Origin: Haplomitrium mnioides
Taxonomy: Eukaryota; Marchantiophyta; Haplomitriopsida; Calobryales
Length of the DNA stretch: 21,281 bases
Assembly (NCBI GenBank): GCA_049999725.1
Contig: JBNGIS010003483.1
Coordinates: forward strand, 1-21,281
Direction: 5' to 3'
The notes beneath the pieces are model-generated. The model worked only from the letters and a program-made list of their open reading frames with translations. It was not told where the DNA came from and ran no database searches. Both the position numbers and the translations under genes were made by a program. Positions 1-8,457 of the stretch are shown in pieces. Numbering within the stretch: position 1 is the first letter of the stretch; each line of letters starts with the position of its first letter.

Positions 1-571
1 AACAAATATATATTACTGTTTCAAACATCTGAAAAAAAAAAAAAAACATTTTATAAAACTAATCTATGCTTGGAGGGGAATCTGCCCTTTTTTTGAAGTC
101 GACCAACTATGGAGTGACAAGTGGCAACAAGTAGGACTAATTCTAGGTTTAGGGTTAGGTCAAACCCCACCCCTAGATGCAAGGAGTGAGGGGACCCTAG
201 TCATACCTCTCAAAAGAAGTACTGAGCCATAGCTACTTATACACATTGTTGTTTTTCCCATTGCACTTATGGGATTAAGTGGAGGTCGTTAGTGAAGTGA
301 CGCTAGCCACAATACTCAAACCACCTTTCCGAAGCACTAGATTTTTCAAAAATTATTGAAGATTATTTTCTTGAAGATTTGAAGATCATCCTCTTGCCTA
401 TAGCAAGAAGAAAAGGGAACACACTTTCCATGTTACAACTATTGTCAAAATTTGTTTTAACTGTTATTCACAAAAAAAAACAGAAAAGAGTTCAATACCT
501 GGTTTTCTTAATTTTTGATAAATTTTCTATTTATTCTCCATAAACCTTAAACTCTTCTAGCATTCTAAATA
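1..571. other. Unassigned AT-rich leader upstream of copia gag
   Basis: No open frame or RNA gene is visible. The stretch holds an A15 run at 32-46 and an A9 run near 472-480. By position it should contain the 5' LTR and primer site of the copia element whose gag starts at 572. I could not find the usual plant copia primer site TGGTATCAGAGC, nor a matching copy downstream of 15480, so the copia LTR is not delimited. Confidence 0.5.
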
Positions 572-1421
572 ATGGAGAAGCTAAACTTCAAACAATTGAC
601 CATGGAAGGAGAGAGCTACCTCTCTTGGTCACTAGATGTTGCTGCATATCTTGTATCTAAAGGATTGGAGAATACAATTCTAACAGATGAAGATATAATT
701 GGATAGCAAAAGGTCAAGACATTGGTATTCCTGAGGCGCAATCTGTCAAACTCTCTCAAAATCCAATACCTGAATGAGAGCAATTCTAGAATTCTCTAGG
801 ACAATTTGAAGGATAGATTTGACCATACAAAGACCATAAATCTGCCCAAAGCAAGGCATGACTGGGTTAACTTGAGGGTACAGGGTTTCCCAACCATTTC
901 TAAATATAACAATGAGTTATTTAGAATTATAACACAATTGACTTTGTGTGGACACCATGTTTTTCAAGAGGAACATATTGAAAAAAACTTGTCTACCTTT
1001 CATACAACAAACATGATTCTGTTGACTCCTAGACACCCTATCTCTAGCCCAAACACCTGAAGCCCACTTTTCAAAGCCAGCAAATAATAGAGGAATGTCT
1101 AGACCAAGGGCTAGATTTGATTCTTTTAGACAAAACTCTCAAAGGGGTAAAGCCCCAATACGTAGCAGAAATCAACAATTCATGGGGAGAGGTAGAGGAA
1201 GGGGAAACTCTGGGAGATTCTTCCAAAGAGGAAGAAGAGGAGGCAAAGCTTCATTCAATAACAAAAGTCAGCCTTCCTCAAGCAATTCAAGTGGACCAGT
1301 TGTTTGCAGTAGATGTGGAACTATGGGCAATACCCATAAAATTTGCAGGATTCCAACTTACATAGTGGTACTATATGCAAAAGATAAGAGCCTAAACATT
1401 GCAACTAAAATCATAGTGTAG
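572..1421 (+). pseudogene. Copia gag (UBN2-type capsid and zinc knuckle), broken
   Basis: This is the structural protein that packages element RNA in virus-like particles. The ATG at 572 opens M-E-K-L-N-F-K-Q-L, followed by a G-E-S-Y-L-S-W motif typical of the UBN2 gag domain. An in-frame TAG lies at 704-706 (codon 45) and another falls near 800. The frame then reads on through D-R-F-D-H-T-K-T and L-P-K-A-R-H-D-W, which match the central UBN2 block. A frameshift falls between about 1020 and 1047. The second frame gives an Arg/Gly-rich nucleocapsid and a zinc knuckle at 1305-1346. There the canonical His position is Asn (AAT, one base from CAT), although the Cys spacing is kept. About 45 residues expected between capsid and nucleocapsid are missing. 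The family call is firm; the gene is dead. Confidence 0.85.
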
Positions 1422-1545
1422 TTCTTGAACAAACAGATACCCTTAGCAACTACATTGATAAGGAAGAAGATCTGAACACACTTGAGAACAACATGATTCA
1501 ATGTACATACAATATACTATCCTTTGATGATATTAATCCTGCATC

Positions 1546-1714
1546 ATTGATAGCGGCAGTACTCACATAATTATGAAATGCAAGTCCTACTTCATCAAGA
1601 TTGTGCCCTCACACCAAAAGGTGACTACAATAATGAGTAGTAACCAAATTGAAGAAGGGCAAGGATTAGCAATAATCAGACTGCCACAAGGGACCATTCT
1701 TCATATAAGATCCG
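1546..1714 (+). pseudogene. Copia aspartic protease, N-terminal part, cut by insertion
   Basis: The frame from 1546 is open to the array boundary and contains the retroviral-type aspartic protease signature I-D-S-G-S-T-H at 1546-1566; the catalytic Asp is encoded at 1549-1551. It ends in R-L-P-Q-G-T-I-L-H-I-R, the family stretch that leads into the pre-integrase region. The protease matures the gag-pol polyprotein. The remaining part of this frame lies at 13443 onward, on the other side of the nested array. The bases between 1422 and 1545 read in another frame as an acidic linker, as expected between the zinc knuckle and protease. Confidence 0.8.
1710..1714. repeat. Left target-site duplication of the nested array
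   Basis: ATCCG sits directly before the TGTCA that opens LTR1. It corresponds to AACTG after LTR3, matching at 3 of 5 bases. Both copies occupy the same codon phase of the copia protease frame (third base, whole codon, first base), giving Ser on the left and Thr on the right. This phase match is the reason to accept a diverged duplication. Confidence 0.55.
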
Positions 1715-1919
1715 TGTCAGCCAGCGAATTGAGATGCTGATACAAAATTCTTCCTAACAAAAACAACATTGACACAATTTCTCATTAGTAAGGACAAAAA
1801 CACCTCGAGAGCAGCAAAAGTCCTTCAATATGTAAGTACGAACAGAATGCATGGATCCGTGGAGGAGAACGAGATCATGACGGAAGAAGAGAAGGGAGCA
1901 GTGGTCGCCAGCTAGGACA

Positions 1920-2249
1920 GTGGTACTTCTAAAAATCAAATTGAGCAAACGAGAGCCCGTGGGTCTCATGGGGATACGTGAATCAAATTCTAGCGGGGAG
2001 AAAAAAACACCCACCTTAGGCGAAGCGATCAAGGAAGGAGAGCGGAGCTACAAAGCAGAAATCCGAAGGAACTCAAGGAAGAGGGAGATTGTGGAGAATG
2101 CCTACACATGCCACACATCAGAAGTAATGATCGGAGACAGGAAGGAGGATTCAAGATCTTTGCAAGAGCGATCTAGGCCGGGGAGCGGGGGACGCCTCGA
2201 TCTTGCAAGCGTGAGTGAGCCTTACAAGGGGCCGACCCCTTTTCTTTGA
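1920..2249 (+). pseudogene. LTR-borne open frame, copy in LTR1
   Basis: About 109 codons are open, with no ATG at the stated start (GTG). The translation matches the LTR2 frame ending at 5602 and the LTR3 frame ending at 10714, including K-I-x-L-S-K-x-E-P, a Lys/Arg/Glu-rich middle, and P-Y-K-G-P-T near the end. It stops with TGA at 2247-2249, the same place as LTR3. I recognise no domain. The DNA is purine-rich, which lowers stop frequency, so the frame may be fortuitous. Confidence 0.25.
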
Positions 2250-2594
2250 GTCTGCAGGTCTTAACGGAAATGTGGAGTCTTTTGAGGACTCCGAAAGATT
2301 CCACGAAAACGTGGCATCTCCAGAGTGCTTCAGGGGATTCTATAGATGACGTGGCGGCTCCAGAAAGCCCGTGAGTTTTTACGGAGAGGTGGCGGGGCCC
2401 AAAGAGCTTAACGAGATTCCGCCTTCCTAAGTGGGGATCCCGATTAAGTGGGCTTCGAGTAATCTTCTGACATGGAGAGCCCACTTAACAGGGATCCGTT
2501 GAGAGGCCCAACGGTAGAGCAAAGAGGGATCAGCCGAAAGGGCAATCTATTGCAGGTCCGGCCAAAGGAGAAGCAAGGAGTGCCGAAAAGACAA

Positions 2595-2604
2595 TCTATT
2601 GCAG
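2595..2604. other. Deletion junction in LTR1 at a 10-base direct repeat
   Basis: TCTATTGCAG at 2595-2604 joins sequence matching LTR2 up to about 5941 (second 49-bp unit, TCTATCGCAA there) directly to sequence matching LTR2 from 7718. LTR2 carries the same ten bases at 7708-7717. One copy of the short repeat remains at the junction, the usual mark of deletion between short direct repeats. Confidence 0.75.
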
Positions 2605-3233
2605 TACATTGTTTGAAGTGTTTGTGCATATGTGTATAGTTAGAATTGCATTTTGCATTGTAGATACAAAAGGTATTTTAGACTAGGACATATCAGGACT
2701 AGATGAGCAGACCCTGAGATAGCTCTAGAAGTCCATTTGACACAGTCCTATGACCTTGGGGGTTAATGCTCTCTGTTCCTGATCCTATTTTATAGTTTAG
2801 GAACTAGTTCATATTGGGATAGTTAGGAATCAGTTATATGAATCCTATGACAACCCTGAGAGGGGGAGTACAAACCTCTATCATTGTTCATTGGTGCAGA
2901 TCACAACACCCTTCTGCCCCAAAGCATACACAAGGTAGCAGGGTCTAAGAGTTGGAACCTTGGAATATATTGAAGGAATTACACAAGGCATGCTGGGTGT
3001 GGTGTAAATGTGGACTAGGGGTTGCATGAATGAATGACTGTAGTGTAACCACAAGATCATGAGAGGTGAACAAAGGGCTTGTAAGGAAAAGGAGAATCCT
3101 TAAAGCCTCAAAGTGACAATTGGCAAGGGGCCATCTCAAAAAAGAACCTAAAAGCCCTGAATCTGTCCTCTCTTGCATTCAAAGTGGCAACTAAAAAGGT
3201 TAACGCCTGAAACAGGGGAGTGACATGAATTTT

Positions 3234-3252
3234 TGGCGCTAGAAGGAGGGCC
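3234..3252 (+). other. Primer-binding site, first internal region
   Basis: TGGCGCTAGAAGGAGGGCC begins 8 bases after the TGACA end of LTR1. It starts with TGG, complementary to the CCA 3' end of a tRNA, and is repeated at the same spacing after LTR2. The cognate tRNA was not identified. Confidence 0.6.
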
Positions 3253-3334
3253 AAAGGTTTGCAAAAACCGTAGACCAACCTGAGGCCAAGTTATCATCTT
3301 TCAAAGGAGTAAAGTTTTTCCCTCATTTGAGGCA

Positions 3335-4881
3335 ATGGGCCATGACCGTGGGCAAAGGGAAAATTGGGCTAAGTATGTGGCGGAATACTCTTCTGATAGT
3401 TTGAGCAGCAATAAGGAAACAGAGGAGAGCTCTGCATCTACCTTGGAAAGTGACAATTACTCCTATAGCAGTAGCTCTAATGATCAAGGATCTTCGAGAA
3501 GGAAGAAGCAGAGAAAAGAGCGAAGGATCAGAAAAGTTGCCAAAGGAAGGGGAGCTCGCTTAGCAGAATTGAGTTTGAAGATAGAGGTAATGCAGACCCC
3601 TCTTGCGAGCATCAAGCCCAATCTAGAGAAGGGAGCATGTACCTCCCAAGCTGAACAACCTGATGGGTGGGTCGCAATCGGACCCACGAAGATGATAGTT
3701 ATGGTGTGTTGGAATCGTGGTCAGTCTGGGCACGTTTCTCCCAACTACCTAAAACCATGGGGGCAAAAGTATGAGTATCCAATTTCCATACATTCCCAGT
3801 ATGCAGAGCATGAAGCAGCCTGAATAAAGGAGGAAACCTCTGCCTCAAAGGATTGTTATCAAGTAAGGGCCAAAGCAAAATCCAAGCCTCACCAGGAGAG
3901 AAAGAGCAAGAAAAGGCGAAAGGCTAAGAAGGGTACGAATCAAGTGTAGTCACTCATAAGTGATTCTGAATACAAGATGGAATACCCCACCTAGTTCTAC
4001 CAGACACAAACCGAGGAGAAGGGAGAATTGGTCAGTGGCTTGGAGGCGACTCATGAGTAGAGGGTAGGTAGGGAGGACCTGAAACATATCCCGGAACTGC
4101 GATTGCTAGGCAATCCAGATGAGCTCAAAGAGGTAGGAGCATTCTGGGCGACGGTGCAGAATCTCACTCCCTGCGTCATTAGAGCTGAGGCGGATGAATC
4201 AGAGCCAGAAGAAGAGGAATCCACCCACCAATCAAGGGACCAAGGAAGGGCCCTACTAGAGCAAGGAAGGAAGGGCGCACTGAACCTCATCCCCTGCAAG
4301 AGGAGAAACCCCCGAAAGACCAATGTTGGTCGAGCCCCGAACCCGAACTACGAGGAGAGTCAACATCGGTATTCCTAGATGGGGAAAGTCATGACGAGCA
4401 AATACCAAGTGTCATCGAGTTAGGGCCTCCTCAAGTGGTGGAATGCACGATAATCGAAATAACCAGTTGCAGCCCGGAGAATCCCAAATTGCCGAAAGAT
4501 GAACCTGATCTCAATCCATAGAGGAAGCTCGCCTTAATCCAACCCAAGAATCTCGATGACAAGGAAGGAATTGCTACGGGCGCCCCCGCCACCCCCAACG
4601 TTGTATGTAATTTTATTTTTGCAGGACCTATGTACCGTACGTACGTTTATGCTTGTTTTGTCACTTGTTCCCTGTGGGTGTGTGTTGTGAGTACCTCGAG
4701 GCTAGGAGAGAAAGGCCAGCAAAGGGATCCCAAGTCTGAGGGTGGTTCCACGGATCAGAAGAGAATGCAGCGAGGTACGTTGTTGTAGAGAACCTATATC
4801 CCCCTCAAACCAAAATTTGGAGGCGCAACTTTTGTATGGGATCCAAGGAAGAGACTGAGAGAGGGGAACACGTGGGGGTAG
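3335..4881 (+). pseudogene. Gag-like ORF of the non-autonomous element, copy 1, broken
   Basis: The start is the ATG of M-G-H-D, shared with copy 2. The translation runs in order: a Ser/Glu/Asp-rich segment (about residues 18-58), a Lys/Arg-rich basic patch (about 59-75), a zinc-knuckle-like C-W-N-x-G-Q-x-G-H-V-S-P-N-Y at 3707-3748, a Lys-rich stretch, and a long acidic region with E-P-E-E-E-E-S. Here the second knuckle Cys is Arg and the last is Tyr. In-frame stops occur at 3821 (TGA), near 3947, 3990 and 4058, and one base is lost near 4280 relative to copy 2. The other frame then reads on to a TAG at 4879-4881 that copy 2 shares. A hydrophobic Cys/Tyr-rich stretch is encoded at about 4600-4690. 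There is no protease or RT. It is probably a nucleocapsid-type RNA-binding protein of a Ty3-like element; the family assignment is inferred. Confidence 0.6.
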
Positions 4882-4951
4882 AGTGATTTTGTAAAGTGGG
4901 TGAGTTGTTGTGTGCGTGAGCGGATGGGCGTTTTGTGGGGTTGTATTGCAG
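4603..4951 (+). other. Candidate intron in internal region 1
   Basis: The donor GTATGT at 4603 follows a complete GTT codon. The T-rich 3' end TTTTGTGGGGTTGTATTGCAG closes at 4951, and the next codon (4952) opens the frame that crosses into LTR2. Both boundaries are phase 0, and base composition turns T-rich exactly at the donor. Removing the 349 bases would skip the shared TAG at 4879. In copy 2 the donor (9729) is kept, but the acceptor reads GCAAAAG, leaving only an AG three bases downstream. Against it: the upstream frame also stays open past the donor, so an unspliced reading is simpler. Confidence 0.25.
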
Positions 4952-5602
4952 GAGTTGCGGATTTCAGCCAATGATCACTCAGAAGAGGCACCTAGCCTAG
5001 TGAGGGAGAAGAAGGGTGTTTGCAGAGACGCTTCACACTCGAAAGAGGAGTTATATCAGCCAGCGAATTGGGATGCTAATACAGAATTCTTCCTAACAGA
5101 AGCAACATTGACACAATTCCTCATTGGTAAGGACAAAAGCACCTTGGGAGCAACAGGAATCCTTCAATGTGTAAGTACAAACAAAGCGCATGAATCCATG
5201 GAGGAGAACATGATCATGGCGAAAGAAGAGAAGGGAGCAGTGGTCACAGCCAGAGGAGGGGTACCTCTAAAAATTGAATTGAGCAAACAAGAGCCCATGG
5301 GTCTCATGGGGATGCGGGAATCGAAGCCTAGTGGGGAGAAAGGGACACCCACCTTAGGCAAAACAATCAAGGGAGGAGAGTGGAGCTACAAAACAGAAAT
5401 TCGAAGGCACTCAAGGAAGAGGGAGACTACGGAGAATGCCTACAAATGCCACACATCAGAAGCAATGATCGAAGATAGGAAGGAGGTGTTGGGATCTTCG
5501 CAAGAGCAAGCTAGGCCAAGGAGTGGGGGACGCCTCGATCTTGCAAGCGTGAGCAAGACTTACAAAGGGCCGACCCTTTTTCTTCGAGTCCGCAGGTCTT
5601 AA
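4952..5602 (+). CDS. Open frame crossing the polypurine tract into LTR2
   Basis: This frame is open without a stop through the purine tract (read as K-E-E-L) and 549 bases into LTR2. It lacks its own ATG at this point, so it would need splicing or an alternative start. No domain is recognised; it is rich in Lys, Glu, Ser and Arg. The first part (to about 5250) is matched by copy 2 at 10081-10332 in the same frame. The second part (from about 5255) matches open frames in LTR1 and LTR3. LTR1 and LTR3 both carry one extra base near the join compared with LTR2, so the single long frame may be specific to LTR2, formed by a 1-base deletion that fused two frames. The stop used by LTR1 and LTR3 (TGA) is CGA here, extending the end by about six residues. 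Function unknown. Confidence 0.3.
   Translation, partial: ELRISANDHSEEAPSLVREKKGVCRDASHSKEELYQPANWDANTEFFLTEATLTQFLIGKDKSTLGATGILQCVSTNKAHESMEENMIMAKEEKGAVVTARGGVPLKIELSKQEPMGLMGMRESKPSGEKGTPTLGKTIKGGEWSYKTEIRRHSRKRETTENAYKCHTSEAMIEDRKEVLGSSQEQARPRSGGRLDLASVSKTYKGPTLFLRVRRS
5041..5053 (+). other. Polypurine tract before LTR2
   Basis: GAAAGAGGAGTTA lies directly before the LTR2 start. The equivalent tract at 10167-10179 is GAAGGAGGAGTTA. Such tracts prime plus-strand synthesis in LTR elements, and their position independently fixes the LTR start. Confidence 0.75.
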
Positions 5603-5736
5603 CGGAAACGTGGAGTCTTTTGAGGACTCCAAAAGATTCCATGGAAACGTGGCGTCTTCAAAGCGCTTCAGGGGATTCTACGACTGGCGTGGCGGCTCTA
5701 GAAAGCCCGTGGGTCTTCACGGAGAGGTGGCGGGGC
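5599..5736 (+). repeat. About 40-bp repeats with ACGTGG core, LTR2
   Basis: Four units begin near 5601, 5641, 5680 and 5719 (spacings 40, 39, 39). Each carries a variant of ACGGAAACGTGGCGTCT. The same spacing occurs in LTR1 (2263, 2303, 2342, 2381) and in LTR3 (about 10728, 10768, 10807, 10846), so the array predates the copies. Confidence 0.65.
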
Positions 5737-5870
5737 CCGAGGAGCTTAACGAGATTAAGCCTTCCTAAGTGGGGATCCCAAGTAAGTAGACTCTAAGTAA
5801 TCTTTCGACGTGGAGAGCCCACTTAACAGGTATCCATGAGAGATCCAACCGGAGAGCAAGGAGGGATCAG

Positions 5871-6057
5871 CCAAAAGGGCGATCTATCACATGTCCGACC
5901 AAAGGAGAAGCAAGGAGTGCCGAAAGGGCAATCTATCGCAAGTCCGGCCAAAGGAGAAGTAAGAAGTGCTGAAAATGTAATCTAGTGCAGGTCCAACCAG
6001 AGGAGAACCCAAGAGTGCTAAAGAGGCGATTTATCGCAGATCCGGCGAGGACAAGTT
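5871..6057 (+). repeat. 49-bp tandem repeat, four units, LTR2
   Basis: Units start at 5871, 5920, 5969 and 6018, exactly 49 bases apart, each with CCGAAAGGGCAATCTATCGC or a close variant followed by a GTCCGGCCAAAGGAGAA-like part. LTR3 has three units (about 10999, 11048, 11097); LTR1 keeps one and a half at 2534 and 2583. Unit number therefore differs between copies. Confidence 0.8.
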
Positions 6058-6264
6058 GGAAAGTTTGACAGAGTACAGCTACGATGCTTGAAAGTTCGAC
6101 AGAGGGTGCGAGGGGTGGTTCAAAGGGGAGCTCCTTGTAGTTCTTATATGGAGCAAGGTTACGACTTAGCGAAGGGAGCCTCGGGCACGTACTGTTCTTA
6201 TCACAAGGGGGTTCTAAAACAGCGACATAGCCACAGTTCTTACTTGGCAAGAGAAGGCTCTTTG

Positions 6265-6600
6265 GATGACGTGGCATTCGCGGAGGAAAGGAGGAAGTCA
6301 ACAGGTGAACTTTGAAAAGAGGTCAAAGCAATGGTCTGCCTACTCCTTTGCGAGGCGACGTCGGACGGTGCTCTTCAGATGACGTGCCATCCTCGTGAGA
6401 GAGGAGGAAGTCAGCGGGTCAACTTCAAAAACGAGTCAAAGTGACAGTCCGCCTACCGCTTTGCAGGCCGGCATCAGACGGTGCTCTACGGATGACGTGG
6501 CATCCTCAAGAGAGAAGGAGAAGTCAAGGGACACGCGGCAATCAGTCAGGGCCTATTGGGTCTCGGGCGACGAGCAAGTCAGCTTCGGAGAAGAGTTAGC
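6265..6600 (+). promoter_or_regulatory. 113-bp repeats with TGACGTGG motifs, putative LTR enhancer (LTR2)
   Basis: Units start with GATGACGTGGC or a variant at 6265, 6378 and 6491, exactly 113 bases apart. A more distant partial unit follows at 6651 after a 47-base insert. Each unit also carries a GGAGGAAGTCA...GGTCAAC block and a TCCGCCTACCCCTTTGCGAGGC-like block. TGACGTGG (reverse complement CCACGTCA) is the ACGT-core hexamer type bound by plant TGA/HBP-1-class bZIP factors; this is family knowledge. An enhancer role is inferred from repetition and location in the upstream part of an LTR. Confidence 0.5.
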
Positions 6601-8356
6601 GCAACGGTCTGCCTACCCCTTTGCGAGGCGGCGTCAGACGGCGAGGCCTCGAACGACATGGCACTCGAAGGGGATCCGTGGAATATTCGGAGTGAATCTA
6701 CAAAGATTCTTGTGGACTAGGTTCCGCAGGGCGCTTTGGAACTCTATTCCAAGGAATCCTTCGGACTTGGTCCCGCGGGAATTTGCGGAAACTCAACTCA
6801 CAAGATTCCTCGGACACCCTATAGAGTTACCGTTGTACTTGGCATTTTTCGACTAACTAACAAGACACGCGTTGCGACCTCCTTTTTCATTGCAATGGGA
6901 TTAACAAATAATGGAGCCACGCGTCGTCACCTCCCATTCTGAGCCCAACTAGATTAACGACCTTTCAACGGGAAGGGCTCGGGGGATCAGCAGACGCTTG
7001 GGGGGGAATATATCGAGGGGCTCCGAATTCGATCAGGTTGATGTGCAAGCAAACTATGGACGCGACAGCGATCTCGAGACAAGGAAATTGCAACGAGGTA
7101 AGGCATGAGTGGGAATCCAGTGAGAAGCTACGTGAAGCGAGTGAACTCGTGCTGCAGGCAAACCGAAGGTGGAGGTGAACTGAAGAGGCACCAAGAATTG
7201 ATAAGCGGGGAGCTCTAGAGGCTCAGGCAATCCAAGTGAACTCATTCCTATAAGTGGACCAGGAGCGGAGGTGGATTGATACGCGAGTCTAGAAAGGATT
7301 CTAGCCAGTTGAGAAATCGGGGGAGGCTGCAAGTGAGGAGCTTGGAGTCATCTCTGCATTTCTTTGTGCAAGAGCATCAACCCATAGTGCTTGGAGTGCA
7401 CTCCAATGTAATTCTTCAAGTGAAGTTGAGAGAGTGCCCGCGCACTACAGAGTAAGACTTGTCGAGGCTCGGTGGTGGAGTGAGCTACCTGCAGCCGGAA
7501 AGACTGTCTTCCAGAGGTGGAAGTGAAAGAAATCCTCTTCCTAGCCTGAGGGAGTAAAGTCAATGCTTCTTGCGAAGGAAGTTGAAAAACTATCTAGAGA
7601 GGGGTGTGTGGGTGGAAGTTGGTGTGAAGGAGGACAAGCAGTGAGTGATTTAGAAGGGAAGGATCTGCTAGTGAGACCAATCCAAGTGGGCCTTCAAGGA
7701 CTCTGTTTCTATTGCAGTACATTGTTTGAAGTGTTTGTGCATATGTGTATAGTTAGAATTGCATTCTGCATTGTGGATACAAAAGGCATTTTAGACTATC
7801 ACATATCAGGACTAGATGAGCAGACCCTGAGATAGCTCTGGAGGGGGAGTCAAGTTCCTTTGACACAGTCCTGTGACTCTGGAGGTTAATGCTCTCTGTT
7901 CTTGATCCTGTTTTATAGTTTAGGAACTAATTCATATTGGGATAGTTAGGAATTAGTTATATGAATCATGTGACAAACCTGAGAGGGGGAGTACATACCT
8001 CTATCATTGTTCATTGGTGCAGGTCACAACACCCTTCTTCCCCAAAGCATACACGAGGTGGTAGGGTCTAAGAGTTGGACCCTTGGAATATATTGAAGAA
8101 ATTACACAAGGCATGATGGGTGTGGTGTCAATGTGGACTGGAGGTTGCATGAATGAATGAGTGTAGTGTAACCAGAAGGGAGTGAGAGGTGAACAAAGGG
8201 CATGTAAGGAAAGGGATAATCCTTAAAGCCTCAAAGTGACAACTGGCAAGGGGCCATCTCAGAAAAGAACTTGAAAGCCCTAAATCTGTCCTCCCTTGCC
8301 TTCAAAGTGGAAACTGAAAAGGTTAAGACCTGAAACAAGGGAGTGACATGAATTTT

Positions 8357-8375
8357 TGGCGCTAGAAGAAGAGCC
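8357..8375 (+). other. Primer-binding site, second internal region
   Basis: TGGCGCTAGAAGAAGAGCC starts 8 bases after LTR2, as in the first unit, with two G-to-A changes from the first copy. Confidence 0.6.
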
Positions 8376-8457
8376 AAAGGTTTGCAAAAACCTGAGACCA
8401 ACCTAAGGCCAAGTTATCATCTTTCAAATGAGTAAAGTTTTTCCCTCAACTAAGGCA

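Larger units (their letters stand above)
1715..3225 (+). repeat. LTR1 (5' outer LTR, internally deleted)
   Basis: It starts TGTCAGCC and ends GAGTGACA. It aligns by eye with LTR2 and LTR3 from end to end except for one missing block of about 1.78 kb, equivalent to 5942-7717 of LTR2. It keeps the roughly 40-bp repeats (2261-2398) and one and a half 49-bp repeats (2534-2604), but has lost the 113-bp repeat array. Stops and small indels set it apart from the other two copies. Confidence 0.85.
5054..8348 (+). repeat. LTR2 (central LTR, longest copy)
   Basis: It starts TATCAGCC (second base changed from the TGTC of LTR1 and LTR3) and ends GAGTGACA, 3295 bp. In order it holds the continuation of the open frame to 5602, four repeats of about 40 bp (5599-5736), four 49-bp repeats (5871-6057), three 113-bp repeats (6265-6600), a segment with recurring GATTC/GAATC words (6690-6830), a G-run at about 7002, and a 3' third with two GAGGGGGAGT motifs (near 7843 and 7984). 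No certain TATA box or poly(A) signal was fixed. The shared 98-residue-like frames ending at 6856 and 11936 are probably chance. Confidence 0.88.

Noticed and set aside
2173-2629. Minus-strand frames in the LTRs (also near 10638-10949)
   Set aside because: They are antisense shadows of purine-rich LTR DNA, not conserved in length between copies, and have no recognisable domain.
6395-6856. 153-codon frame in LTR2 sharing its end with an LTR3 frame (11637-11936)
   Set aside because: The shared part is simply homologous LTR DNA. The N-terminal parts lie in different frames, and there is no coding motif.
7000-7015. G-run near 7002 as the polypurine tract, giving LTRs of about 1.35 kb
   Set aside because: It is not kept in LTR3 (12080 region) and would leave the left array edge inside an internal region. 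The TGTCA start at 1715/10180 with its own purine tract explains both outer edges.
7843-7852. GAGGGGGAGT motifs as a copia-type polypurine tract
   Set aside because: They lie within the LTR as defined by all three copies and occur twice in each; no LTR start follows them.
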